Shown: positions 11,460 to 22,810 of the stretch, piece after piece
Numbering within the stretch: the first letter of the stretch is position 1
Layout of the letters: every line of letters begins with the position of its first letter
From: Cytidiella melzeri
Taxonomy: Eukaryota; Basidiomycota; Agaricomycetes; Polyporales; Irpicaceae
Direction: 5' to 3'
Assembly: GCA_022592445.1 (NCBI GenBank)
Contig: JABYQR010000160.1
Coordinates: 35,646 to 99,645 of the forward strand
Length of the DNA stretch: 64,000 nt
The notes under the pieces: model-generated
What the model was told of the DNA's origin: nothing
The model's database searches: none
The model's input: only the letters and a program-made list of their open reading frames with translations
Translations under genes and position numbers: made by a program

Positions 11460-13326
11460 ATGTTACTGCGACATGCTACCGCCTATAACCGTTTCCTTCG
11501 GCCGACGACGGTGCGCTTTGTGAGCAGAGGCTTTGCTAGCAGCACCGTCCGACTTCGTGAGTCCTATGATGCCGTAGGAGTTGTTCAAGGATTGACGGAG
11601 CTCCGTTTCACTTGTTATGACGACTTGTCTCACATTGTTGACGTTATTGTCCAATCCCTCGACCATCGTCACTCACGATCAATAACCCACGTCGTACACC
11701 ATGTCTCTAGAGCAGAAGATTGTCGTGAAGAACCCAGTAGTAGAGCTGGATGGAGATGAGATGACCAGAATTATATGGAAGAAGATCAGGGAGGAGGTAT
11801 GGCACTTACATAGCATGGGAATGAGAGCGGTCAAGAGTATTGAAATGTGCTCTCTTCAATAGCTTATTCTGCCCTACCTCCACCTTGATATCAAGTACTT
11901 CGATTTGGGAGTGGAGCATCGAGATGCCGTACGTGGGCGTGTCGCCTTACTCTTCAATCGCGTCTGACTCAACTCCCCCATAGACTAGCGACAAAGTAAC
12001 GGTTGAATCCGCGGAGGCAATCCTCCAGCATGGCGTTGGCATCAAATGCGCAACCATTACCCCCGACGAGGCTCGTGTGGAGGAGTTCAAGCTGAAGGAG
12101 ATGTGGAGGAGTCCGAACGGAACGATACGTAACATCCTTGGAGGCACAGTCTTCCGTGAGCCCATTATCTTGAAGAGCGTACCAAAACCAGTCCCTGGGT
12201 GGAAGAAGCCCATAGTCATCGGCCGTCATGCCTTTGGAGACCAAGTAAGTATGATATTTGTAGCCGTCTGGCTCAATCTGACCCTGTGAAGTATCGCTCG
12301 ACCGATTTCGTTGCACCAGGCCCTGGGAAGCTTCAGCTGGTGTACACCCCTACTGACGGAAGCGCCCCGACCACCCTCAATGTCTACGACTTCAAAGCCA
12401 AAGGTGTCGCCATGGCGATGTACAATACGGACGAGTCTATTAAGGGCTTCGCGCACTCATCCTTCAAGATGGCTCTATCGAAGAAACTCCCTCTTGTGTG
12501 TGCATTTATTACCATCATGGCAATCACACCACTCACCTGTTTTCAGTTCATGTCAACCAAGAACACCATTCTCAAGAAGTATGACGGTCGCTTCAAGGAC
12601 ATATTTCAGGAGATTTATGAAACGTGCGTTTGTTGTGCCGCACACATGGCGCACTTGTGCTCACAGTATGCAGCGAGTACAAGGAAGCGTTTGAGAAAGC
12701 TGGCATCTACTATGAGCACCGCCTTATCGACGACATGGTAGCGCAAGCCATCAAATCCTCTGGAGGATTTGTATGGGCATGCAAAAACTACGACGGTGAT
12801 GTTCAATCCGACATCCTTGCACAAGGTTTCGGAAGCTTGGGCATGATGACTAGTGAGCTCGTCACGCCGGACGGCAAAACCATTGAGAGCGAAGCAGCTC
12901 ATGGTACGCACTTCTTTCTTCAGACGCAGTTGACTCAGCTGACTGATTTTTCTACAGGCACCGTTACGCGTCACTACCGTGAATACCAAAAGGGTAACGA
13001 AACCTCCACAAACCCAGTCGCATCTATCTTCGCATGGACACGAGGGCTGCTTTTCCGTGCCAAGCTCGACAAAAACGATGCGCTCCGCAATTTCTGCGAA
13101 GATCTTGAGGCGGCTTGCGTTGAAGTTATTGACAACGACGGTATCATGACCAAAGATCTCGCACTCGCTATACATGGCAAGGACATGAAGCGCGAGCACT
13201 GGGTCGTGACGAACGTATACATGGACGCCGTCAATGTCAGTACCTTTCGCACAGTTCAATATTGCCTACGCTGACCTAGTTTACCAGGCAAAGTTGAAGG
13301 AGAAGATGAGCGCCCGGAAGGCGTAG
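11460..13326 (+). CDS. IDP1: NADP-dependent isocitrate dehydrogenase, mitochondrial form
   Basis: Oxidises isocitrate to 2-oxoglutarate with reduction of NADP+. The first exon (11460-11556) encodes an Arg/Ser-rich, acid-poor leader ([20 protein letters not shown]) typical of a mitochondrial presequence. Exon 2 starts at 11711 with [19 protein letters not shown]. The family blocks follow: [47 protein letters not shown], the [19 protein letters not shown] segment as [16 protein letters not shown], and [20 protein letters not shown], ending [12 protein letters not shown]. About eight introns, all with the reading frame kept. The C-terminus RKA is not a peroxisomal PTS1. An ATG inside intron 1 gives a second possible start without the leader. 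This is a housekeeping gene set between two peptidase loci. Confidence 0.95.
11701..11703 (+). other. Alternative start codon for a leaderless IDP1 isoform
   Basis: The ATG at 11701 lies at the 3' end of intron 1, just before its AG acceptor (11709-11710). A transcript starting inside intron 1 would read [12 protein letters not shown] in frame with the enzyme body and lack the mitochondrial leader. The context acaccATGTC is a reasonable start context. Confidence 0.5.
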
Positions 13327-13916
13327 GTGTTGTTGACATAAGTATGATCCAGGGCTTGGATAACAATTAGCGACCATCTGTAATATTAGCAGAACCTGAA
13401 GACGGAGTGTATCTCTTGCAGGCCGTCTCGTCCGACTTTGCGCTAGGAGAAGACCAGAAAGGTACGAGGTCATCAGATTGTTCTACTGTCCGGTGTGACT
13501 CTAGCTTCCGTGCAAGAGCGGCTTACTCGGAGCATCAATATTCATGTTGCCCAAGCAGGAACGAAAATCTCATAAACCCTTTTCCATAGACAGCGCATCT
13601 TGCCTATTTTTTCCCGCTTTGCAGGCATCGCAAAACCCTGATTGGCCGTACTCTGCAGACACGTGCTAAATCAGTGATCTTCGACATACTCGGCCCCTTG
13701 GGACCTCGTGCCACGATGTCCATCATTCTTTGAGGACGTCGAAGGTATCTTCCTCGACTGCTGCGCACACACCTTCGGAAGCTGCTATCACTCTAGGTCG
13801 TGAGACCATACGGTCTGTTTCGAACGAAATACTCGACCTCAGTTACAAGCAACGGGCCTGACTTCGGCAGAAAGATATAAGAGCTATGTCATCTGGCCAG
13901 ATGGTTAAGTCTTTCT
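13327..13916. other. Intergenic, IDP1 3' flank
   Basis: About 590 bp; no gene, RNA or repeat was recognised. Confidence 0.5.
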
Positions 13917-14350
13917 GCTATCAGCTGTCGCCGGAGTATTGGAGGATGCCTACGGCGTGATTGCGACTGCACCTTGTGGAACAGGTTGAAGTTCACGCGA
14001 TTGCTGCTTGTATGTAGGAACCGACTCGGCTTACCTCCGGATCCGCCATCGAAGCACCTCGTATCTAATTCTACCTCCCCGCAAAGCTCTTGGACGCGAT
14101 TTGGAATCACTGAAACGCTTGTCGACCATATCGAAGGTTGTGACCTCACCCGATGGTGACTTGATTTTGACGGTCTTGGTCAGACTGCTTGGGCATCAGT
14201 TGGCTTTATGCGCGCGAGTGAGGAACACGAGAAGCTCGTCAGTTGCTGAGCAGGTGACCGACAAAGAAGCATTGCTACAGAGATAAAGACCTGAGCTCCT
14301 GAACGGTACGAAATCAAGCTCGAGTAGCCCTCGCTCGTCTCTAGCTCACG
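13917..14350 (+). repeat. Duplicated upstream region of aspartic protease 1
   Basis: From GCTATCAGCTG at 13917 to the ATG, this sequence is similar to 17024-17434 before protease 2. Shared blocks include CTTACCTCCGGATC / CCTACCTCCGGATC, GAAGCACCTCGTATCT and AGATAAAGAC about 67 bp before each ATG (a possible TATA-like element, GATAAAG). The similarity shows that promoter and gene were copied together. Confidence 0.65.
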
Positions 14351-16144
14351 ATGCTCGCCCACCTTACTGCCACCTTGGCCCTGGCTCTCGTCTGCACGGC
14401 TACTCCAGTCATCGTCCGGGACAACTTCGTAAAATTACCGATTGCCCGTCGGGTGAATTCCATAGGCATCTCAAAAGTGGTTGAGCTCGATCAGGCCAGA
14501 GCACGAACATTCAAAACGAGTTCGAAGACTCGACATGCATCCGCTCGGTTCAGGAGTGCTGCGAAGGCGGCTATATCCAATGATCCCGTTACAAACGCTG
14601 CTACCACCTACACTGCGGCCGTAAGATTATGCTTGTCATCGTTGCATTTTTAGCCACATTGACAGAGGTGTTGTTACGTAGGTACAAATTGGGAACCCTG
14701 CCACGACCTGTACGCGTATTGTTATTGAAGTTCAGCATTCCACTGACTCATTCCGACCAGACAATCTCATTGTGGACACCGGAAGTTCAAACACGTGGGT
14801 TGGCTCAGGCACTCCGTTCACCACCACTACAACCTCTGTGGACACAGGCGAGATAATGGTACGTTCTGGCCGAACAAGCGGACGCTGGTCAACCATTATA
14901 AAAACTTGTTTTTCCTTAGTTCGTGGAATATGGATCGGGATTCGTACTTGGTACGGTATAACATCCTGCTTTCGTTGCTGGAGTTACTCTGATGTCGAAT
15001 CGTCTCTCAGGCGAACAATTCACCGACGATATAACAATTGGAGGGCTGAAAATCATTGGACAGGCCTTTGGAGCCGCTTTATTCGCGGACGGCTTTGATG
15101 GTGTGGATGGGATCATCGGGTATGCTCTTTAGTACAGTCAAGCCATTTGGCTCAGTCTAAACGCACTCAACAGCATCGGCCCTACAGACCTCACAGATGG
15201 TGAGGAAGGTTCTTAGCTGTAGGTATGTCCTAGACTGAAAAGCTGTTTGCAGGCACTACGTCCGATGGAAACCCTGTGCCTACTGTGACCGACAACGCAT
15301 TTGGTCAAGGCCTTATCGGTGCTAAGCAAGTTGGTGTATCTTTCGAACCCACGGAATCCCTCTCTGTCACAAACGGAGAGCTCACGTTTGGTGGTACCGA
15401 CCCGAGCAAATTCACCGGAACATTGCACACAGTGTGAGTCAGCGTTCGTTGACTGACGTGGTTTGAACTTGATAGACATGTGTAGTCCGGTCACAACCAC
15501 GAGCCCTGCGAGCGAGTTTTTCGGAGTAGACCAAAGCGTCAGTTATGGATCGACCACCATTCTATCCACCACGGCGGGCATTGTTGATACCGGTACCACT
15601 TTGGTTATGCTGGCATCCGGTGCGGTCTTATTTCCTTTTGGGGCAAGTCCTGCGATGCTGAAATCCGTGTGACTAGATGCTCTCAGTGCATACCAGGCAG
15701 CCACCGGAGCAACCCTAGACGAGACCACCGGTCTACTCAGCATCACCTCTGCCCAATTCAGCAAGCTGCAGCCTTTGAACTTCAACATTGGTGGGGTGAG
15801 TTGCGATCGTTCTGCATATCTGATTGGTGCCTTACTAATTCAAGACGAGCAGAAAACATTTTCGCTCACCCCCAACGCCCAGATCTGGCCGCGAGCTGTG
15901 AGCCATCTCTTCCTGATTCTATTCATTGAACGTTGTTAATTCAATTCCTCAGTTGAACTCTGCCCTTGGCGGGGCGACTGATGCGATCTTCCTCATCGTT
16001 AGCGATTTGGGCACGCCGTCCGGCGAAGGTCTTGATTTCATCAACGGATTCACTTTCCTTGAGAGATTCTACACCGTTTTCGACTCGGGCGCCAACACCG
16101 TCAGTTTCGCGACCACCCCTTTCACTACTGCCACTACAAACTAG
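14351..16144 (+). CDS. Secreted aspartic protease 1 (pepsin A1, polyporopepsin-like)
   Basis: Predicted secreted acid endopeptidase. The signal peptide MLAHLTATLALALVCTATP is followed by a propeptide (LPIARRVNSIGISKVVELDQ), then the mature part. The two active-site motifs are present: VDTGSSNTWVG at about 14772 and VDTGTTLVMLAS at about 15585. Between them lie GVDGIIG|IGPTDLTDG, PTVTDNAFGQGL, ELTFGGTDPSKFTGTLHTV and PASEFFGVDQSVSYG, a pattern that recalls basidiomycete polyporopepsin. About ten exons with short introns. The intron after LAS uses a GTGCGG donor where copies 2 and 3 have GTATGT and GTATGG, but the frame is kept. It ends TTATTN. First of three related genes; the closest is copy 2. 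Confidence 0.9.
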
Positions 16145-17023
16145 CATCTCCGCGGTATGCTCTATAGCTTGAGGGTATTGGCGACCAGACTAGTGGGACT
16201 AGTAGTAATGCTGATATCTGTGATTCCATACATGGCTACTGCCAGTTATCTTACTGAGTGGATGTCAAAAATTCGCAAAAGCTGAGAGTATAACACAATA
16301 TAGGTGTCAATTGATGTTCTCGTTTTCGGTGCAACCGGTATGAACTCACCTTCCTTATTCGGGCTGTCGTGCAGTTAACCTAGCGCCCTTGTCGTGAACA
16401 TCGCACTCAGGCAAACGAACTCTCTTGATCCTTCTTTCATACGAGACTACTCAGGTATGTCCATTTATGTATCTGCTACTCTAGTACTATGCCTGACTCA
16501 CAGTATTCTACGCTTTGCTTCGCGTACTGCAGAGCGGTCCCATCGTAACCATGCCCAAAGCAAGCTCCGGGGTCCGAGCAATAGACTCATGTTCGACTAG
16601 TATCGAACTTCGGTGGCATTGGTGAATTGTACTGTCAATACTATTACTGTGCTACATTGCAAGGACACCAGCCCAGTCAAGACGTACATCCATCTCACGG
16701 GGATCCGTTTTCACAACAGAGTTCTCAGGTTACAGCGAGTACCGCGCCCAGATGCCGACAAACGCTGACCACCTCCCAGGAGTCAGGGAATCCCACCATG
16801 GGATGCATATTTTGAACAGCTATAAGTAGGATATGTCAACCTACGTGCACGCGTTGAACTCACCAAACACTCCAGAGGAATATATTGAGATCCGCGGAAT
16901 GAGGTGAAAACAAACAGAGGAGGAACAGTTTTCAGCGGCCTTAGCTGCTAACAAGCGGGTATGACTCGGCTTAAGCCATGTACGAGGCATGCACGAGGTA
17001 GGTCAACTAATCAGAGCTTATTT
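16145..17023. other. Intergenic between aspartic proteases 1 and 2
   Basis: About 880 bp. No gene was recognised; the frames are short and overlapping. The upstream region copied with protease 2 begins at the right edge. Confidence 0.5.
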
Positions 17024-17434
17024 GCTATCAGCTGACGCCTGCGTAATAGAGGAACCCTACAGCGCGGGTTGCGACTACATTCTGTTGAACAAGATGAGCT
17101 CACGCTATTTTTGCGTGGGTGTTCAAATTGCCCCGGCCTACCTCCGGATCTCCCGACGAAGCACCTCGTATCTTATCATACCTCTTCGCAATACTGCCTG
17201 CTTGACGTGATTTGGAGCCATTGAACACTATCCATGAGATTCGCCTACAGCAGTCTTTGTCAGACTGCTTGCGTATTGGCTGCTCCTATGCGTGCAAGCA
17301 CACGAAGTTCGTCATTTGTAGACCAGGAAGCAGGTCCTCTCTAAAGAAGTCTTTTTCTGCTACAGAGATAAAGACAGGAGTTCTAGGACGGTAAGAAAGC
17401 AAGCTCGAGTAGCTCTCACTTACCCCAGCTTACA
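17024..17434 (+). repeat. Duplicated upstream region of aspartic protease 2
   Basis: Counterpart of 13917-14350. It shares the CCTCCGGATC and GAAGCACCTCGTATCT blocks and the AGATAAAGAC element (GATAAAG at 17367-17373), again 68 bp before the ATG at 17435. Confidence 0.65.
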
Positions 17435-19235
17435 ATGCTCACCCAGCTCATCGCCACCTTGACCCTGGCCCTCGTCTGCACGGCCACACCAGTCATCGTC
17501 CGCGACAACCTCATAAGGTTGCCGATTGCCCGTCGTGTCAACTCGACTGGCATCTCAAAACTTATCGAAATAGATCAGGCCAGAGCACGAACACTCAAAA
17601 CGAGTTCGAAGACTCGGCATGCATCCGCTCGGTTTAGGAGTGCTCCCACAGTAGCTGTCTTCAATGATCCCGTTACAAATGCTGCCACCACCTACACTGC
17701 GGCTGTAAGATCATGCTTATCGCTATCGCATTTTTAGCCATGTTGACATAGGCTTTCTACGTAGGTCCAAGTCGGAAACCCTGCCACGACCTGTAAGCAT
17801 TATAGGCTCACGACCTAATGTCTCAATAAGTAACTCGGACCAGACAACCTCATTGTGGACACTGGGAGCTCAAACACTTGGGTTGGCGCCGGCACTCGGT
17901 TCACTACTACTTCAAGCACCGTCAACACAGGCCAATTGATGGTATGTTCTAGTAGAATAAGTTATTGCGGCATGCGGGTGTAAAGAAGCGCTTCTTCCTT
18001 AGGCCGTGGAGTATGGGTCGGGTTTCGTTTTTGGTACAGCATAACCTCCTGTCTCTGTTTTGCGGTGTTTCTCATGGGATATTCTTTTAGGCGATGAAGT
18101 TCTTGACCGAGTGTCATTTGGTGGACTAACAATTTCTCAACAATCCATTGGAGTCGCTTTGATCTCGAGCGGCTTTAATGGTGTTGATGGTATAATTGGG
18201 TACGAGTCTACGTTGCACTATGCCAAATGGACCAGTCTCAACGCATTCGACAGCATTGGCCCTACAGATCTGACTGAAGGTGAGGAAGGGTGATTTTTGC
18301 TCGGAAGATGTCCTAGGACTGACAGATTTGTCTACCAGGCACCACGTCCGATGGCGACTCTGTGCCTACTGTGACAGACAACGCGTTTTCCCAAGGTTCT
18401 ATTGGCACCAAACAGGTCGGCGTTTCTTTTGAGCCTACGACATCCCTCTCTGTCACCAATGGAGAGCTCACATTTGGAGGAGCTGATCCGAGCAAATTCA
18501 CTGGATCGCTGCACACGGTGTAAGTAGCGACTGACTAACGAAAAGCCTGACCTTGACGGATGCGTGCAGTCCGATCACTACCACGAGCCCTGCCAGCGAA
18601 TTCTTTGGCGTCGATCAGAGTATAAGCTATGGGTCCACCACCATTTTATCCACCACAGCGGGAATCGTCGACACCGGCACTACTCTGATTCTTCTGGCGT
18701 CTGGTATGTCTAAAACATTCTCCTTGTAAGACACAAAAGCGGACACTTACTGCTTGTGTCGCTAGATGCTTTCAGCGCATATCAGACAGCCACCGGAGCA
18801 GTCTCAGACGAGGCCACCGGTTTATTGAGTATCACTGCTTCCCAATTCGCGAGCCTCGAGAGCTTGAACTTCAACATTGGTGGTGTATGTCTGAAGCATT
18901 TGATATGTTGGAATTGGCCAGTACTGAGTCGCAGCACGCAGGAAACATTCACACTTACTCCCAACGCCCAAATTTGGCCGCGAGCAGTGAGGCATCCCGC
19001 CCTGATTCTTCTGACGCACAGCAACTCACCATCTAATCTTTAGTTAAACACCGCCATCGGGGGTACGACAGATGGGATCTACCTCATCGTTGGCGATATA
19101 GGCACGCCATCCGGAGAAGGTCTCGATTTCATCAACGGATTCGCGTTCCTTGAGAGGTTCTACACCGTTTTCGACTCTTCCGCAAATACCGTCAGTTTCG
19201 CGACCACCCCTTTCACTACTGCCACTACAAATTAG
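17435..19235 (+). CDS. Secreted aspartic protease 2 (pepsin A1, polyporopepsin-like)
   Basis: Close paralogue of the gene at 14351: signal peptide MLTQLIATLTLALVCTATP, propeptide LPIARRVNSTGISKLIEIDQ, first active site VDTGSSNTWVGAG at about 17850, second active site VDTGTTLILLAS at about 18670. Intermediate landmarks are FGGLTISQQSIG, DGIIG|IGPTDLTEG, TVTDNAFSQGSIG, ELTFGGADPSKFTGSLHTV and ASEFFGVDQSISYG. It ends FTTATTN, identical to copy 1. Intron positions match copy 1, including the split of GIIG/IGPTDL. The donor after LAS is the usual GTATGT. No disabling change was seen. Likely role: acid endopeptidase secreted during growth on protein. Confidence 0.9.
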
Positions 19236-19908
19236 CGTCTTGGCCACTCGTACAGTGATAGCTAGAGGTGTAGGTGGTCTTGACAATTATAATGATGCAT
19301 CCCTTACGATTCAACGGGCTGGCCATGGGACAATGATGTCGGCGGCCCGCACGTTCCTCTTCTACAGCATGCGCCAAACTCTGAGTGAAGGAAAGACAGT
19401 CAAAGTGTAGACCTGTTACGATTAGCTGCCTCTACAACGGATTAGCCAGCTACGTGTAGCGGCACGGCCTTTCCAGAGGTCGAAAGATACTACCGAAAAA
19501 CATTGTTCGCCTCCCTTACTATCTACCACCGCTCATTCTCATGGTCTTCTTCGTCGGTTTCATTCCCCTCCGCCAGACTGATCTGGGTAGTAAACTGCAG
19601 GGTGCTGACGATGTGACCAGAGAGAGGAAGTGTCGTTGCGTTGATGCAGCTGTCGGCACCTGCTGTGCTGTGCAGATTCAGTGCGAGTCGAGACATCATC
19701 GTCACGGATATGCTGCGCGGGATTTTAGACTTCAGTCAACGTCGGTTTGGCACGATTTCGGATGAAGAAAGGAAGACTCACGCGCTTGCTGCTGTCGATA
19801 GAACGCCTCGTAGTGCGGGCTAGGGTTTTCAAGATCCTCGTGAGTAGGCATGTGCCATACTGCTAAAGACACGTACAGCGCAGATCTAAGCCATTCATCT
19901 TGTCAGTA
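19236..19908. other. Convergent intergenic, protease 2 and DUF6533 gene D
   Basis: About 670 bp; it holds the 3' flanks of two convergent genes. No coding signal was recognised. Confidence 0.5.
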
Positions 19909-21277
19909 TTAGTCTAGCATACGGAAAGTCGGAAATATTCCCACATAAAATGTGATGACGTTGGCACCTTGTGCGATGAGCATGACACTTGATAAGCCAT
20001 CAGACTCTGCCAGAGCTACACAGACTTGAACGAAATTGCAGTACCCAAAGTAGATCGCACCTGCGCCAACAATAATCTTGATCAGCGTGGTTGCAATTGG
20101 TTGATGTTGTAAATCAGCTTACCATCCCGTACCATGAGTGAGACAATGTCCAAACGTTTCGTGAGACTGTATTTGAGCCGCTCCTTGTATGTCTTGAGGA
20201 GCGTGAGAGAGAATATCATGGCATCGAATACGAACAACGCCTCCCACGCCACGGCAATATCTGGCATACATCAGCGAGACCAAAATTACTGTCAGTCAAA
20301 TGACTCACGGATGGCACTAGGTTTCGCCGCAGGATAACTTTGGTAAGATGCGGACCCGGCGAATATGCAAAGGCAAATACTGACGAGGTCTTTGAAGAAC
20401 CGATATGGCACCCCTGTTGGAGTGATACGGCCGCTTCTTGGCTTGTGACAGCCCACTACGGCGGTTGTAGCACCTTTATTTAAACAAGATCAAGGAGCGC
20501 GAGTAACAGTACATACCGCAGATAACCCAATGAGCACACAGGCCACGCTAACCATGAGAAGCGCGATCCGTTTGTTCCTAGCATACAGCGCGTATGTCCT
20601 CAACATTTGCATCGCTGCAGATCGGGTCAGGGACTAGCCAGCATATGATACAACTGTCATCAACTCACCAGCAACAAGAATTTGCGTTGCCATGAGAGCT
20701 ATTTGACGATAGAACGCATAATTTGAACAACTGCGATGAGCCGAAAGACATCGGGTCACTTTATGCAGACATGTTGGAATCGCAGTACCCACCTCTAGAA
20801 ACATAGTCAGGTTACCGGAGTGGAAGGAACTCAGGACGAGAACAGTTACCTCTATCGACGTGAACGTGTTAGCAAAATTGCCATAAGTAACTGTTATAGT
20901 CTATGAAAGTGTACGGTTGTTCAGCGTAGCTGAGCTGAGAGAAATATTTGAGTACTCTCACAGAAAATAGTGCAAAATAACGGGTAGTTATAAAGTAGAT
21001 TGAAGCAGCCCTCCTGGGGAAACGCCAAATTCGCAAGTACTCCTCGCCAAACGTGATGATGTGGTCGTAAAACAAGATTGCTAGGACGGCGGTCAACTCC
21101 CATGAGACAATGATCCGTAAAGCAAGATACGCACTGACACCGATTAAATGCAGACAGCTGTGCAAAAAGCTGGATGGTGCGTTGTAAGCTACGAACGACG
21201 GGTCGGCATAGGATTGTCACTTACAGCTGATCCTCTGGTATATGAACAGCAAAGACATGAATGACACTAGCTGGCAT
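19909..21277 (-). CDS. DUF6533 multi-pass membrane protein, divergent copy D
   Basis: Read on the minus strand from MPASVIHVFAVHIPEDQL (21277). The DUF6533 block is FYDHIITFGEEYLRIWRFP with YFITTRYFALFS at about 20960-21110. Then come STITVTYGNFANTFTSIE, the 2-nt micro-exon AG (20794-20793), and CSNYAFYRQIALMATQILVA. Next are AMQMLRTYALYARNKRIALL at about 20560-20630, VAWEALFVFDAMIFSLTLLK at about 20180-20250 and SLMVRDG|AIYFGYCNF, ending FPTFRMLD with TAA at 19909. It is clearly more distant from copies A-C than they are from each other. It sits between aspartic proteases 2 and 3 and is transcribed against them. Function unknown. Borders of the C-terminal exons are the least certain. Confidence 0.7.
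20793..20794 (-). other. 2-nt micro-exon AG in DUF6533 gene D
   Basis: On the minus strand, intron 20849-20795 (gtaact...ttctag, with CTGACT as branch site) and intron 20792-20731 (gtgggt...tcgcag) flank two bases, AG. They join GAG to T TGT TCA, giving I-E-S-C-S-N in frame, at the position equivalent to the micro-exon of copies A-C. Confidence 0.65.
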
Positions 21278-22810
21278 GCTTCTCACCTCGAGTGAGCAGT
21301 TCGAAGATGAAGGGAGGGTTCAACAGGATAACGGGTTCACGCCACTATCAACGCTTGCGGGGAGGAAAACCTGCAGGGGCAAAGCGCACAGCGCAATGGA
21401 AGACCCATGAGAGCTGTACCACTGCTATATAGAAGTGGCAGTATAAGCTTCATGATGAAGAACACGCAGAATGTGAAGGACGGGACAGCCACATGTCAAA
21501 GGTGACAGTGAGGCTTTCCATGAATCCCGGACCTTAACTCCACCTTGAAAATCGAATCTGAATGACAACCGACAAATTGCGTCGTACATATATCATGACC
21601 CTGTGGTTCTATGATACATGTGTAACTTGATCATCATTACAAGGACATGGCAAGTGAAGAAGAGTCCACTCACTTGAGCCTCGATAGCGATGTTCGTCAA
21701 GGGGTTTTTGCTGCACATAGAGAATGTTGCACGTCGGAGTTTTCCCAGAGCCACTCAGAGGCCAGCATAGTATGTCCCGCAGCGGCTGCGAACTAACTTT
21801 AGTCCTGCAGATCTGTCACATCTGCCCTTGTGTCAATCAAAGTTGCGCAGAGCAAGGATCTGCTTGAGAGAATGTGAATCAGAGGAGGTGACGACACTCT
21901 ATGTTGGTTCCGACACATCGACATCCCTCCAATGCCTGGTATTCATCGCGCGAAGAGCCGTGAGGCGAAACTTGTGCACTTCTGAGCGCAATGGTCTCCA
22001 GAAGTATAACAGCTCGAGCAGACAGATGAACATACCTGTAGTCTCCATTGCAAGTTTCCTCACAAAGCCATAGTCTCCTACGACAACGCACAGCTTGTCG
22101 TCCATCACCAGTAAGGTTTCAAACGACCATCAAGTCAAATTGAGGCGCACTGTGTCAGATTGCTAAACTGCTCATCGCACTAGTCTCCCCGAGGCAGAGT
22201 AGACGGGCGTTCAACCTTCGTGCCTCAGGATCTCATCGCACTAACGACAGATTCTCCACATTCATAGACTCTGAAGCTTAACCTCGATATGACTATGCAT
22301 GTGTGCACTCGTACGAGGGAAGTGAGGTAGCCTGTCCACCTCAACAAGGGGATCTAACTGACGCAGTGGAATACCTGTCAGCCTCTGGACTGAAAGTGCC
22401 AGCTGAACTACGTACTTGTATCGTCCCGTGAGTCTCCTGGATGAAGTGCAGTACAAGTAACAAATGGCGTTGTGTCGAACAACTTTAGTTTGTTACTCCT
22501 GATTTCCTGTACTTATATTTCAGGCCCTCCGGCTCGTTTGGTCCGAGTCCAGTCATGCCGAGCTTATGCCGCTCGAATGTTGAAGTTCAAGCTGAACGTC
22601 CACACACCGGATGGTTACTCCAAGTTGACTGGCACTTCCTTCAGGCAAGGGCTTGTCCACGCACAGTGCAAGTGAAGATGTCGAGAAGCTCGTAAGTTGC
22701 GGAATAGGCTCTTCGTTGCCGTAGAGATGCAAAGCTGCCTTCTATCCGATCGGGACAGAGCCAAGTTAGACGGTGAGCAATGAACGGCCCTCATTCCTCT
22801 CCAACTCACA
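21278..22810. other. Intergenic between DUF6533 D and aspartic protease 3
   Basis: About 1.5 kb without a recognised gene. Near the right end (about 22670-22740) the text CGAGAAGCTCGTAAGTTGC resembles CGAGAAGCTCGTCAGTTGC before protease 1, a faint trace of the copied promoter. The GATAAAG element of copies 1 and 2 is altered here to GATGCAAAG. Confidence 0.5.

Noticed and set aside
12615..13259. Long minus-strand reading frame of 214 codons
   Set aside because: It lies exactly opposite the IDP1 exons and has no family features; an antisense shadow of codon bias.
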